Origin: Flavobacteriales bacterium
GTDB lineage: Bacteria; Bacteroidota; Bacteroidia; Flavobacteriales_E; Vicingaceae
DNA length: 64,000 bases
Assembly: GCA_020635795.1 (NCBI GenBank)
Contig: JACJZD010000002.1
Location: forward strand, 1 to 64,000
Reading direction: 5' to 3'
Below are positions 42,922 through 51,969 of the stretch, one piece after another. The position numbers and the translations under genes were made by a program. The notes under the pieces are model-generated. The model was not told the origin of the DNA. It did not search any database and saw only the letters and a program-made list of their open reading frames with translations. The number at the start of each line of letters is the position of its first letter. Position 1 is the first letter of the stretch.

Positions 42922-44076
42922 TTACAAAGGTAATTTCTCCAAATAATGTTCGTCTATACCGAACCCTTTTTTAATCTCTTCAATTTTTGAATTAAGTTTT
43001 TCAATATCTGCTTTTTTACTGGTTTTTGTGCCAACCAACATTACATTTTTACGCGTGTGTTCGTTCGATACAAACTCAAAAATATGAGCATCGTATTGCT
43101 GTTTTTCCATAATTAAAGCTCGCAAGGTATCCGTTACCATTTCGTATTGGCGTTCTTTAAAAATACCATACTTTAAAATAGGGTTTTGTTGCTCTTTGCC
43201 TTTTAATTGTTGGCGAATTTGTTTGTGGCAACAGGGTGCAGTAACAATCAATGTAGCATTGGCTTTCATTCCCTTAAAAATAGCATCATCAGTGGCTGTA
43301 TCGCAGGCGTGTAAAGCAATTAAAATATCTATCTTTTTAGTATTAAACTCTTGTATGGTTTTGTGTTCAAACTTCAAATTTTCGAAACCACATTCCTGAG
43401 CTGTTTTGTTACAAAAATCAACCAAATCTTGTCGTGCTTCAATACCAATAATGGTTGCTTCCATTTTTCGTTGGTTCACCAAAAAATCGTACAAAGCAAA
43501 AGTTAAATATCCTTTTCCTGAACCCATATCCACCACCTTAATAGTTTTAGGCAAATTGGCGTTTTTTAATAAGCCATCAATAATTTCGAGGTATTTGTTA
43601 ATTTGTTTAAACTTATCTGCCATTTTAGGAATAACCGTACCGTTTTCGTCGGTAACACCCAACAAGAACAAATATTGGCCCAATTTGGCTCTTTTAGCCT
43701 TTGGTTTATCGTGACTTTCAGGTGGTTTTTGCTCAAAACTTGGAGCAGTTTTACGTGTGCTTGTTTTACCTTTTTTAGAAAATTGTATGGTAAAATCCTC
43801 TTCCAACGTAAACAAGGTGGCAATTTTAAATTTCTGACCCAACAATTCGGTAAGTACTTGTTTGGCTTCTTCTAAGCTGTAATTTTTGACTTGGTCGTTG
43901 GTTTGGTAGTGGTATGTAAAAGAAAAAACTTGCTCTTCTTTTAAAGTTATTTGACGAATATAGATATTCAACAAACCATCGCTTTTAAAAGCTGGTTTGC
44001 TCAATGTTATTTTTACAAAAGAGTTGTTTTTGGTACTTGTTGTAAGCTTTTCGAAAAATTGATTCAGGTCGTTCAT
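42922..44076 (-). CDS. Class I SAM-dependent methyltransferase
   Basis: The protein has 384 residues from ATG 44076; the frame is open to 44106. Residues about 175-300 hold the methyltransferase core: VVDMGSGKGYLTFALYDFL (motif I), TIIGIEARQDLVDFC, LIALHACDTATDDAIFKGM and LIVTAPCCHKQIRQQL. The APCCH motif and length match the Methyltransf_32-type group related to TRM13/GSTCD, so an RNA substrate is plausible but unproved. TACCTTTG on the minus strand (44088-44081) lies just upstream. Confidence 0.82.
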   Translation of the reverse strand: MNDLNQFFEKLTTSTKNNSFVKITLSKPAFKSDGLLNIYIRQITLKEEQVFSFTYHYQTNDQVKNYSLEEAKQVLTELLGQKFKIATLFTLEEDFTIQFSKKGKTSTRKTAPSFEQKPPESHDKPKAKRAKLGQYLFLLGVTDENGTVIPKMADKFKQINKYLEIIDGLLKNANLPKTIKVVDMGSGKGYLTFALYDFLVNQRKMEATIIGIEARQDLVDFCNKTAQECGFENLKFEHKTIQEFNTKKIDILIALHACDTATDDAIFKGMKANATLIVTAPCCHKQIRQQLKGKEQQNPILKYGIFKERQYEMVTDTLRALIMEKQQYDAHIFEFVSNEHTRKNVMLVGTKTSKKADIEKLNSKIEEIKKGFGIDEHYLEKLPL

Positions 44077-44189
44077 GTTGCAAAGGTAATTAAGTTTTAA
44101 CGGCATGTAGCAGCCTATGATTAATTATATATCAATTTAAAATAATGATTGCTATATTAATTAATTTTGATAGCCTAAATCCAACCATA

Positions 44190-44960
44190 ATGTACGAATT
44201 AATTCAACAAATTATTGACAATCCTTATGCCTCGATGGCAATTGTTGGAAACTTAATTATTATCGAAAGTTTACTATCGGTTGATAATGCTGCTGTACTA
44301 GCAACAATGGTAAAGGATTTACCAGAAAACCAAAAAGTAAAAGCCTTAAAATATGGTATATGGGGAGCTTATATTTTTAGAGGAATTGCCATGCTTTTTG
44401 CATCACTTTTAATTCAAATTTGGTGGCTTAAACCTTTGGGAGGACTGTATTTATTGTTTATAGTTTTTGATTATTGGAAAGGTAAGAAAACCAAAACGAA
44501 AAAAGATGATTTACTTGACAAAAAAAGCAATTGGTTGTATAGAGTTACTGTTGGAACAATTGGTAATTTTTGGGCAACGGTATTTATGGTAGAGTTAATG
44601 GATATGGCTTTTTCAATCGACAATGTTTTTGCTGCCGTAGCATTTACTCCAAATATTATTTTGGTTTGTATTGGAGTTTTTATAGGTATTTTAGCCATGC
44701 GTTATATTGCTCAATGGTTTGTAAAATTAATGCAACGATATCCTTTTCTAGAAACGGCTGCTTTTATTGTAATAGCGATACTTGGAACCAAATTAACCTT
44801 GTCTGTTTATGAGCATTTTTATCCTGAATCAGAAATGACAAAATTTTTAACTAGTCATTACGCTGATGCGGGTATTTCTATTCTTACTGCTTCAATTTTC
44901 TTTGTACCTATTTTAACCAGCATTATCTTTAATTATCCTACTAAAAAAAGGAAGCATTAA
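44190..44960 (+). CDS. TerC/Alx family membrane protein
   Basis: The protein has 256 residues from MYELIQQIIDNPYAS; an earlier ATG at 44145 would add 15 residues. It has seven to eight membrane helices with the family acidic motifs: IIIESLLSVDNAAVLATMV in the first helix and VELMDMAFSIDNVFAAVAF in the middle, the paired SxDN motifs. TerC/Alx proteins handle manganese export or metal loading during membrane protein folding. It is followed by the metal-efflux operon on the same strand. Confidence 0.9.
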   Translation: MYELIQQIIDNPYASMAIVGNLIIIESLLSVDNAAVLATMVKDLPENQKVKALKYGIWGAYIFRGIAMLFASLLIQIWWLKPLGGLYLLFIVFDYWKGKKTKTKKDDLLDKKSNWLYRVTVGTIGNFWATVFMVELMDMAFSIDNVFAAVAFTPNIILVCIGVFIGILAMRYIAQWFVKLMQRYPFLETAAFIVIAILGTKLTLSVYEHFYPESEMTKFLTSHYADAGISILTASIFFVPILTSIIFNYPTKKRKH

Positions 44961-45003
44961 ATGTAATTATTCATTATCTCAATAAAGGTGTTTATTAATT
45001 TGT

Positions 45004-45011
45004 TAACTTTG
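45004..45011 (+). promoter_or_regulatory. Candidate -7 box of the metal-efflux operon (TAACTTTG)
   Basis: It fits TAnnTTTG and ends five bases before the ATG at 45017. No TTG at N19. If real, the mRNA would be nearly leaderless. Confidence 0.4.
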
Positions 45012-45016
45012 TATTG

Positions 45017-45421
45017 ATGTTAAAATCAATAAGATATAGTTTTTTGTTTTTTGCTGCTTTTGTAGTATTGCTTCACAATATTATTCCTCATGTTCATGAA
45101 GAAAAATTGAGCGAGTTTGAAGACCAAAAGTTTCATGAGAAAGAAAATACATTGCCTTTTGGGTTATTGGTATTGGCATTTCATGAGTTTACCGAAGATG
45201 GTCAAATGGAAGATTTTGTTTCTCAACACCATCACATTAATTTAGATTTTAATGTTGTTAAAGAACTTATTTCTCCCTTTAAGTATTTTTCGTTAGATGT
45301 TCAATCTATTATTTTTGAGAGTTCTCTTCATAAATTTGAGCAACTCATTTTTAATGAATCCATTGATTTAGATACTGGTATTAGAACATCTTGGGGTGTT
45401 CGACCTCCTCCAGTTGCTTAA
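45017..45421 (+). CDS. Small exported histidine-containing protein of the efflux locus
   Basis: The protein has 134 residues from ATG 45017, with an N-terminal hydrophobic segment (FFAAFVVLLHNIIPH). The mature part has H-V-H-E-E, HEFTEDGQMEDF and HHH clusters spaced through the chain, and ends in GVRPPPVA. It is placed 54 bases before the cusA-like gene. The histidine and acidic residues suggest metal binding (inference). It resembles DUF6769-like small proteins that accompany CzcA genes in Bacteroidota. Confidence 0.6.
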   Translation: MLKSIRYSFLFFAAFVVLLHNIIPHVHEEKLSEFEDQKFHEKENTLPFGLLVLAFHEFTEDGQMEDFVSQHHHINLDFNVVKELISPFKYFSLDVQSIIFESSLHKFEQLIFNESIDLDTGIRTSWGVRPPPVA

Positions 45422-45475
45422 TTGTTTTTCCCTTATAAAAAGGGTCTCAATTAAGTTTAATTAAAATCACAATAC

Positions 45476-48400
45476 ATGTTTGAAAAAATAATTGCTTATT
45501 CGCTCAAGAATAAGTTGATAGTGCTAATAATGATATTAGCATTAACGGGAGGCGGAATTTATTCGCTTCAACATATTGCAGTTGATGCAGTACCTGACAT
45601 CACAAACAACCAAGTACAAGTGGTAACAACTTCAGCAACATTAGCTGCCGAAGAGGTAGAAAAATACATCACTTTTCCAGTTGAAATGGCTGTTACCAAC
45701 ATTCCAGATGTAACTGAAGTACGGAGTATTTCTCGTTATGGATTGTCGGTAGTAACCATTGTTTTTAAAGATAACGTTGACATTATGAAAGCCCGACAAT
45801 TTGTTGCCGAGCAGCTTTCTATTGCTAAAGAAGAAATTCCTATAGAATTTGGAACTCCTCAAATGATGCCTATTACAACAGGTTTAGGTGAAATATACCA
45901 ATATGTTTTACAAGTAAAATCGGGTTATGAGAGCAAGTTCGATATTATGGAAATAAGAACCATCCAAGATTGGATTGTAAAACGACAATTAGCAGGTTTA
46001 CAAGGTATAATAGAGGTGAGTAGCTTTGGCGGTAAAGTAAAGCAATATGAGGTTAGTGTAAATCCACAACAACTGATGGCATTTAACACCACTATAAATG
46101 AAGTGGAGGAAGCTTTAAAAGCCAACAACAGTAATAGTGGTGGTAGTTATATCGAAAAAGGCGATAATGCTTATTACATTAGAATTGAAGGTAGAGCGGA
46201 GCATTTTTCCGACATCGAAAACATCGTAATAAAAAACAATGGGAGTCCAATTCGGATAAAAGATGTGGCAACTGTAGGTTTGGGTAGCCCAAAACGCTAC
46301 GGAGCAATGACCATGGACGGAAAAGGCGAAGTAGTTGGTGGAATTACATTGATGTTTAAAGGAGCAAACTCGTCAGAAGCGGTAAATAATGTACGCCAAC
46401 GAATGGAACTGATTACAAAATCGTTGCCAGAAGGGTTGGAAATATATCCTTATTTAGATCGGTCGGTTTTGGTTGGAAAAACCATTTCAACGGTTGTAAA
46501 AAACTTGGTTGAAGGTGGCTTAATCGTAATTTTTGTACTGGTCTTGTTTCTAGGAAATTTTAGAGCAGGGCTAATCGTTTCCTCTGTTATTCCTCTTTCC
46601 ATGTTGTTTGCATTAATTTTAATGCACTTGCTTGGAGTATCAGCCAATTTAATGTCGTTAGGAGCAATTGATTTTGGTATTGTTGTAGATGGAGCAGTTA
46701 TTATTGTTGAAGGAGTTTTGCATGTTCTCCATAAAAACCATAAAGGAAAAACACTCTCTAAATTACAAATGAATAATGAAATTAAAGAAGCGAGTGGTCA
46801 GATTTATAATACAGCAGCGTTTGGAGTATTAATTATTTTGGTGGTTTTTGTTCCCATTTTTACATTGGAAGGCATTGAGGGAAAAACCTTTTTACCAATG
46901 GCTCAAACCGTAAGTTTCGCTATTTTAGGTTCATTGTTATTATCCGTTACCTATGTACCTGTTGCTTCAGCATTGTTTTTAAATAAAACGATTAGCAATA
47001 AAGAAACCTTTTCTGACAAAATTGTAACAGCTTTGCAAAAAAGATACATTCCGAGTTTGGCATTTGTTTTAAAAAATCCAAAAAAGGTATTATCAATGGC
47101 AGTGCTAGCCTTGTTTTTATCAATAGTCGTTTTTGCATCTATGGGTTCAGAATTCATACCAACGCTCGAAGAGGGAGATTTAGCCATGCAAATGGCTGTT
47201 GAACCTGGAAGTTCGTTAGAAAAAAGTATAGCTACGTCAACTCATGCAGAGCAGATTTTAAAAGAAAATTTTTCGGAAGTAAAACATGTGGTTTCTAAAA
47301 TTGGAACAGCTGAAGTGCCTACCGACCCAATGGCTATTGAAGATGCCGATATTATGATTATTTTAAAAGAAAAAGGCGAATGGGAAAATGCAAAAAGCAG
47401 GGAGGAATTGATTGATAAGATGAAAGCTAAGTTAGCTGAAATTCAACACGCCTCGTTTGAATTCTCACAACCCATTCAGTTAAGGTTTAACGAACTGATG
47501 ACGGGGGCAAAAACAGATATTGCCATTCAAATTTTTGGTGAAGATGTGAAGCAGTTAAAAGAATTGGCAGATCAAACCGCGTCGGTAATTAAAAACATAA
47601 ATGGTGTTGGCGATGTTAAGGTGGAGCAAACCGAAGGGTTAAAACAATTGAGCGTAGTGATAGACCGTTCAAAACTTTCGCTGTTCCATATTAATATTGA
47701 TGATGTAAATAATGTGATTAAAACAGCTTATGCAGGTTCTCAAACGGGTTCGGTTTATGAAAACGAGCGAAGTTTTGATTTGGTAGTTCGTTTAGATTCG
47801 GCTAGTATTCAAACCTTGTCGCTAAATACACTTTTTGTTCAGGATGCCAATGGAAAACAAATTGCATTAGCCGAAGTTGCCACCATTAAAGAAGACATTG
47901 CTCCTATGCAAATTTCTAGAGAAGACGCAAAAAGAAGAATCTCGGTAGGGGTAAATGTTCGAGATAGAGATATTGCTTCGTTGGTTCAAGAAATTCAAAC
48001 ACAAATGGATGCGAAAATTAAATTACCACCTGGTTATTTAATAAAATATGGCGGTCAGTTCGAGAACTTACAAAATGCCATTAAACGACTTCAACTTGTT
48101 GTTCCAGTGGCACTATTATTAATATTGTTTTTGCTTTATGTTGCTTTTGGTTCAATCAAAGAATCAGCCATTATATTTATGGCAGTACCCTTAGCTTCAA
48201 TAGGTGGTATATTAGCATTATGGTTGCGAGGCTTGCCTTTTAGTATTTCGGCTGGAATAGGTTTTATAGCTTTGTTTGGTGTGGCGGTGTTAAACGGAAT
48301 TGTGTTGGTTAATGAGTTTAAACGATTAGAAAAGTTAAAACAATTTAGTTCGTTAAAAGAATTGATTTTGGCTGGCTCAAGTTCACGATTACGACCTGTG

Positions 48401-49768
48401 CTTATGACTGCTCTAGTTGCTTCGTTAGGATTTTTGCCAATGGCGTTGGCAACATCTAATGGAGCAGAAGTACAACGACCACTAGCAACTGTTGTTATTG
48501 GGGGTCTAATTACTTCTACATTATTGACTTTATTGGTTTTACCAGCCTTATATTTTATGCTTGGGAAAAAGAAAAAAGATAAAACCATAAGAGTAACACC
48601 CTTATTAATTTTATTAATTGGAATGACTTCATTCACGGAGTTATCAGCACAAAATCAAGTGGGTTTATCGGAGTTGTTGGAAGCTGGAAAACAAAACCGA
48701 ATTGAGGTTAAAATGGTTGAATTGGAGAAACAGCAATGGGAGAGTGAAAAGCGAAACACCTATGTTGTAAGTCCTTTACAGTTTGGTGTGCAACATGGTC
48801 AAATAAATAGTGCTACTAACGATACTTATCTAGAAGTTATGCAAGATATTGGTAGTCCGTGGAGCATTAAAAAACGAAAAGATTATGCTGTTTTGGGTGT
48901 TGATTATGCTTCGCAAAAAAGCAAAACAATAACTCAAGAAGTTATCTACAACATTACATCTACTTATTACAATTGGTTGTTTTATAAAAACGCTTATCAG
49001 TTGACCAGTCAAATTAGCGAGGCGTTAACTCAATCGTTACAGCAATCGCAAAAGTTGTTTGATGCCGGAGAAATAAGTTATTCCGATTTGTTGATGATAA
49101 AACAGTTGCAAAATAGTGTTCTCCAAAAAACTCAGCAATGTTACAGTGGTTTTAGCTCTTTTCAAACCGAATTGTTCTATTTATCAGGATTAAAAGAGGT
49201 ACAACTAAAAGATACCTTATTGGAGCCATTAACTTACCAGAAAAATCAACCAATAAGTACTACATTGTTTCAAGAAAATGAATTACTGGTAAAACAATTG
49301 GAGCAAAAACAAAAAGTGATTCGTTCCGATTATCAGCCTACTTTTCAAATTGGATATTTTAATCAAACTTTAGAAAAAACGGGTGGATTTCAAGGTATAA
49401 AAGGTGGATTAGCAATTCCATTAATTTTTGGTGGAAAAAGAAATGAGTTAACAAAAAATCAATTACAGATTCATGCAGCTCAACATCATCAAACCGATTT
49501 AAAACTAAAACTCGAAAATGAATTGTTAAACCTCCAAAACACTATTGCTTTACTAGAGGGTAATGTAAAGGGAATAAAAACAGAACAGCAACAATTGCTT
49601 TTGGGTATTGAACAATTACAACAAAAACTGAAGTTGAGCGAAATCAATCACATTGATTTTATTCGGTTGAGTTCGGTTATCATTGATGGTGCTATTAGTG
49701 AGCTAGAAATGTTAAATACCTACAATCAATCTATTATTAAATACAATTACTTAACTGTTAATTTTTAA
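45476..49768 (+). CDS. Heavy-metal RND efflux transporter fused to outer-membrane factor
   Basis: This is a 1430-residue protein. Residues 1-1035 are a CusA/CzcA-type RND pump: MFEKIIAYSLKNKLIV start, DFGIVVDGAVIIVEG (helix 4 acidic motif), GVAVLNGIVLVNEFKRL and twelve helices. Residues about 1042-1058 form a second signal-like hydrophobic stretch ending FTELSAQ. Residues about 1060-1430 are a TolC-like outer-membrane factor (ITSTYYNWLFYKNAYQL, LFDAGEISYSDLLMIKQLQNS). Such fusions are known in Bacteroidota. It exports a metal cation such as Cu, Zn or Co; the metal cannot be read. The adaptor gene follows after 10 bases. Confidence 0.93.
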   Translation: MFEKIIAYSLKNKLIVLIMILALTGGGIYSLQHIAVDAVPDITNNQVQVVTTSATLAAEEVEKYITFPVEMAVTNIPDVTEVRSISRYGLSVVTIVFKDNVDIMKARQFVAEQLSIAKEEIPIEFGTPQMMPITTGLGEIYQYVLQVKSGYESKFDIMEIRTIQDWIVKRQLAGLQGIIEVSSFGGKVKQYEVSVNPQQLMAFNTTINEVEEALKANNSNSGGSYIEKGDNAYYIRIEGRAEHFSDIENIVIKNNGSPIRIKDVATVGLGSPKRYGAMTMDGKGEVVGGITLMFKGANSSEAVNNVRQRMELITKSLPEGLEIYPYLDRSVLVGKTISTVVKNLVEGGLIVIFVLVLFLGNFRAGLIVSSVIPLSMLFALILMHLLGVSANLMSLGAIDFGIVVDGAVIIVEGVLHVLHKNHKGKTLSKLQMNNEIKEASGQIYNTAAFGVLIILVVFVPIFTLEGIEGKTFLPMAQTVSFAILGSLLLSVTYVPVASALFLNKTISNKETFSDKIVTALQKRYIPSLAFVLKNPKKVLSMAVLALFLSIVVFASMGSEFIPTLEEGDLAMQMAVEPGSSLEKSIATSTHAEQILKENFSEVKHVVSKIGTAEVPTDPMAIEDADIMIILKEKGEWENAKSREELIDKMKAKLAEIQHASFEFSQPIQLRFNELMTGAKTDIAIQIFGEDVKQLKELADQTASVIKNINGVGDVKVEQTEGLKQLSVVIDRSKLSLFHINIDDVNNVIKTAYAGSQTGSVYENERSFDLVVRLDSASIQTLSLNTLFVQDANGKQIALAEVATIKEDIAPMQISREDAKRRISVGVNVRDRDIASLVQEIQTQMDAKIKLPPGYLIKYGGQFENLQNAIKRLQLVVPVALLLILFLLYVAFGSIKESAIIFMAVPLASIGGILALWLRGLPFSISAGIGFIALFGVAVLNGIVLVNEFKRLEKLKQFSSLKELILAGSSSRLRPVLMTALVASLGFLPMALATSNGAEVQRPLATVVIGGLITSTLLTLLVLPALYFMLGKKKKDKTIRVTPLLILLIGMTSFTELSAQNQVGLSELLEAGKQNRIEVKMVELEKQQWESEKRNTYVVSPLQFGVQHGQINSATNDTYLEVMQDIGSPWSIKKRKDYAVLGVDYASQKSKTITQEVIYNITSTYYNWLFYKNAYQLTSQISEALTQSLQQSQKLFDAGEISYSDLLMIKQLQNSVLQKTQQCYSGFSSFQTELFYLSGLKEVQLKDTLLEPLTYQKNQPISTTLFQENELLVKQLEQKQKVIRSDYQPTFQIGYFNQTLEKTGGFQGIKGGLAIPLIFGGKRNELTKNQLQIHAAQHHQTDLKLKLENELLNLQNTIALLEGNVKGIKTEQQQLLLGIEQLQQKLKLSEINHIDFIRLSSVIIDGAISELEMLNTYNQSIIKYNYLTVNF

Positions 49769-49778
49769 AATCGAAATC

Positions 49779-50630
49779 ATGAAAAATAGAATATATATCG
49801 CTTTAACCTGCACCATTTTAATGGCTTGTGGAGATAAAATAGAAGAAAATACAGCGGAAGAAACGCAAAAAAATGTAGAGACAGAACAAGCAAAAGAGTC
49901 CGCCCCAATTACGCAAAATATTGAGTGTTTTGGAGTAATAGATGTTCCTCCATTTTCGGTTTTAGAAATTTTTGCTAAAACCAATGGATATATCACTGAT
50001 TTATCCGTTTTAGAAGGACAACATGTAAAAAAAGGAGAGGTTATTGCTGAAATAGAATCGCCAGAATTTGCCCATTTGCAAAAAGAATACAAAACGGCAA
50101 AAGCGAATTACGATTGGCAAAAGTTGAATTTTGAACGAAATCAAAAACTCTACGATTCCAAAACCATATCAGACAAAGATTTTCAGTTTATTGAAAAGGA
50201 ATATTTGGTTGCTAAATCTACTTTTATGGGTTTAAAAGAAGAAATAAGAGCCATAGGTTTTGATGATGAACAGTTTTTATCGGCAACAAGTAGTCGTTTA
50301 AGTATTAGAAGCAAAACACACGGAACGGTAGTAAAAATCAATGTTAAAAACGGAACAAAAGTTACTCCTGACACCCATTTATTTACTGTTTTAGATAAAT
50401 CGCATTTGCACGTAGAAATGAAAGTTTCGGCATCGAATATTTCTAAAATAGCATTAGACCAACCCTTTTTTATGATAAATAGCAATGACACGATAAAAGG
50501 TACAGTTCATTTAATTAATGATATGATAGAATCGGACAATACAGTAAAAGTTCATGGGCATTTTAGCAATCCTGCTGATGAAGAAAAATTAATTGTGGGA
50601 CAAAAGGTTTTTGTGCAACTTTTACCCTAG
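49779..50630 (+). CDS. RND efflux adaptor lipoprotein
   Basis: The 283-residue membrane-fusion protein has lipobox LMAC (Cys16). The barrel-sandwich hybrid (VLEGQHVKKGEVIAEIESPE...SIRSKTHGTVVKINVKNGTKVTPDTHLFTVLD) is split by a helical hairpin (about 110-165), and a beta-barrel region follows (FFMINSNDTIKGTVHLIND). At 283 residues it is shorter than the usual 350-400: the C-terminal membrane-proximal domain is reduced. It bridges the pump and the fused OMF. Confidence 0.88.
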   Translation: MKNRIYIALTCTILMACGDKIEENTAEETQKNVETEQAKESAPITQNIECFGVIDVPPFSVLEIFAKTNGYITDLSVLEGQHVKKGEVIAEIESPEFAHLQKEYKTAKANYDWQKLNFERNQKLYDSKTISDKDFQFIEKEYLVAKSTFMGLKEEIRAIGFDDEQFLSATSSRLSIRSKTHGTVVKINVKNGTKVTPDTHLFTVLDKSHLHVEMKVSASNISKIALDQPFFMINSNDTIKGTVHLINDMIESDNTVKVHGHFSNPADEEKLIVGQKVFVQLLP

Positions 50631-50676
50631 TTCGAAATTTTTAGTATAAAATTAAAAATGTGTAACCTATGAACAA

Positions 50677-50707
50677 TTTGTAAAGTATATATTTATCAAT
50701 AAATTTG
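50677..50707 (+). promoter_or_regulatory. Promoter of the PIN module (TTTG-N19-TAAATTTG)
   Basis: TTTG (50677-50680), 19 bases, then TAAATTTG (50700-50707) is an exact Bacteroidota -33/-7 arrangement. Transcription would begin about seven bases later, near 50714, six bases before the GTG at 50720. Confidence 0.7.
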
Positions 50708-50719
50708 TATTTTAGTAAA

Positions 50720-51487
50720 GTGGAAGAACAAGGGTATATAGAATTAAGAATTGATAATAAGGATAAAAATTTATCCCCGAAGGATATTGATATTTCTGAT
50801 GTTAAGGAATTAATATCTGATATTGAATCCTTTTTATATCCGACACGACAAGAAAAAAAAGATAGGCCTCACATTTCTTATGATTTAGAGGAAGGCTCTG
50901 CAAAACACAAGTTTTTTTTACCTATTTCTGCTGTATTACTTTTTAATGGGTTGACGAATGAGATAAAAACGAGAAATAATTTAGATTTTCTTGATTATAA
51001 ACGTCAATCTATTATTGATAAATTCCAAAAGAAAGTTTTAAAAGAAGGGCTAGTAATAGAGTTTAATAATTCTATATCAAAAGATAATAATTTAGTCATT
51101 GATTCTTCAACAAATTTTGAAATAGTTTCCGCACCTTTTTATGAAGGAGAATTTTACCTTTACGGAGAGATATATCAAGAAGGTGGTAAAAATCCCAATG
51201 TACATATTAGTAACTCTAAATATGGTAATTTAACTATATCTGCTACCAAAGAACAAATAATGGAAGGAGATAAGAGAACTTATAAGGTTTACGGATTAAA
51301 AGTGAGAGGAAAAAAGAGTTTTGAAGACAATAAATTATTTGATTTAGAATTAATAGAATATATAACTTACAATCCCGTATTTAATAAATCGCTTTTGAAT
51401 AAAGCAATTAGTAAGGCTTCAGAAAATTTAAGTAAGATAACCAATGTTGATGGTTGGATAAATAATTTAAGAGCTGAAGGGATATGA
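50720..51487 (+). CDS. Unknown protein upstream of a PIN-domain gene
   Basis: The protein has 255 residues from GTG 50720 (MEEQGYIELRIDN). A frame is open from TTG 50705, but that codon lies inside the -7 box. No signal peptide or membrane helix is present. The sequence is charged and mixed (NKDKNLSPKDIDISDVKELI; FYEGEFYLYGEIYQEGGKNPNVHI) with a basic tail (ISKASENLSKITNVDGWINN). No family was recognised. It overlaps the PIN gene by 4 bases (ATGA), so the two are translated together. It is much longer than a typical VapB antitoxin. Confidence 0.7.
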   Translation: MEEQGYIELRIDNKDKNLSPKDIDISDVKELISDIESFLYPTRQEKKDRPHISYDLEEGSAKHKFFLPISAVLLFNGLTNEIKTRNNLDFLDYKRQSIIDKFQKKVLKEGLVIEFNNSISKDNNLVIDSSTNFEIVSAPFYEGEFYLYGEIYQEGGKNPNVHISNSKYGNLTISATKEQIMEGDKRTYKVYGLKVRGKKSFEDNKLFDLELIEYITYNPVFNKSLLNKAISKASENLSKITNVDGWINNLRAEGI

Positions 51488-51966
51488 AGGGAATAAGGAG
51501 TGTTCTAGTTGATAATTCTTTTTGTATAAGATTATTAAAAGCAGATGACGAGTACCACCAGAATACAGTCGATTATTTAGAGTATTTTTTAGAAAACAAC
51601 ATTGAGATATATTTATCCACAATCGTTGTAGGAGAATATGCCGTTGGAGATAATCCAGACCATCTTTTATCTTTGAATGTGTTTAAACTTTTAGAGTATG
51701 ATTATTTAGATGCAAAAATATCTGGAGATTTTACATCTGAATTAATCCATAACAAAGAATTAAGAGAACTCGAGCAGAGACAAATTGTGATAAATGACAT
51801 TAAATTATTTGCCCAAATAAAAAATAGAGGGATAGATGCTTACATAACTAAAGATAGAAAATCTTTAGATAAAATGATTAAACATTTAAAAAAATCACAT
51901 TCTTTTCAAGTAGAATTCATTGATTTATCCATATCACTTAACGATAAACTTGGCAGGTTGTTTTAG
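51484..51966 (+). CDS. PIN-domain protein (VapC-like)
   Basis: The 160-residue protein begins VLVDNSFCIRLL with Asp10. Acidic residues D10, E51 (STIVVGEYA), D105 (VINDIKLFAQIKNRGIDAYITKD) and D124 match the four-acid PIN pattern that binds Mg/Mn for RNA cleavage. The middle loop (DNPDHLLSLNVFKLL) and the length fit PIN ribonuclease toxins. It is coupled to the unknown upstream gene, and a GNAT gene follows after 3 bases. The catalytic residues are assigned by eye. Confidence 0.75.
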   Translation: MKGIRSVLVDNSFCIRLLKADDEYHQNTVDYLEYFLENNIEIYLSTIVVGEYAVGDNPDHLLSLNVFKLLEYDYLDAKISGDFTSELIHNKELRELEQRQIVINDIKLFAQIKNRGIDAYITKDRKSLDKMIKHLKKSHSFQVEFIDLSISLNDKLGRLF

Positions 51967-51969
51967 TTT

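Noticed and set aside
48136..48636. 166-residue minus-strand frame inside the RND gene
   Set aside because: It is antisense to transmembrane helices of the pump, whose reading is unambiguous; Asn/Lys/Pro-rich shadow sequence.
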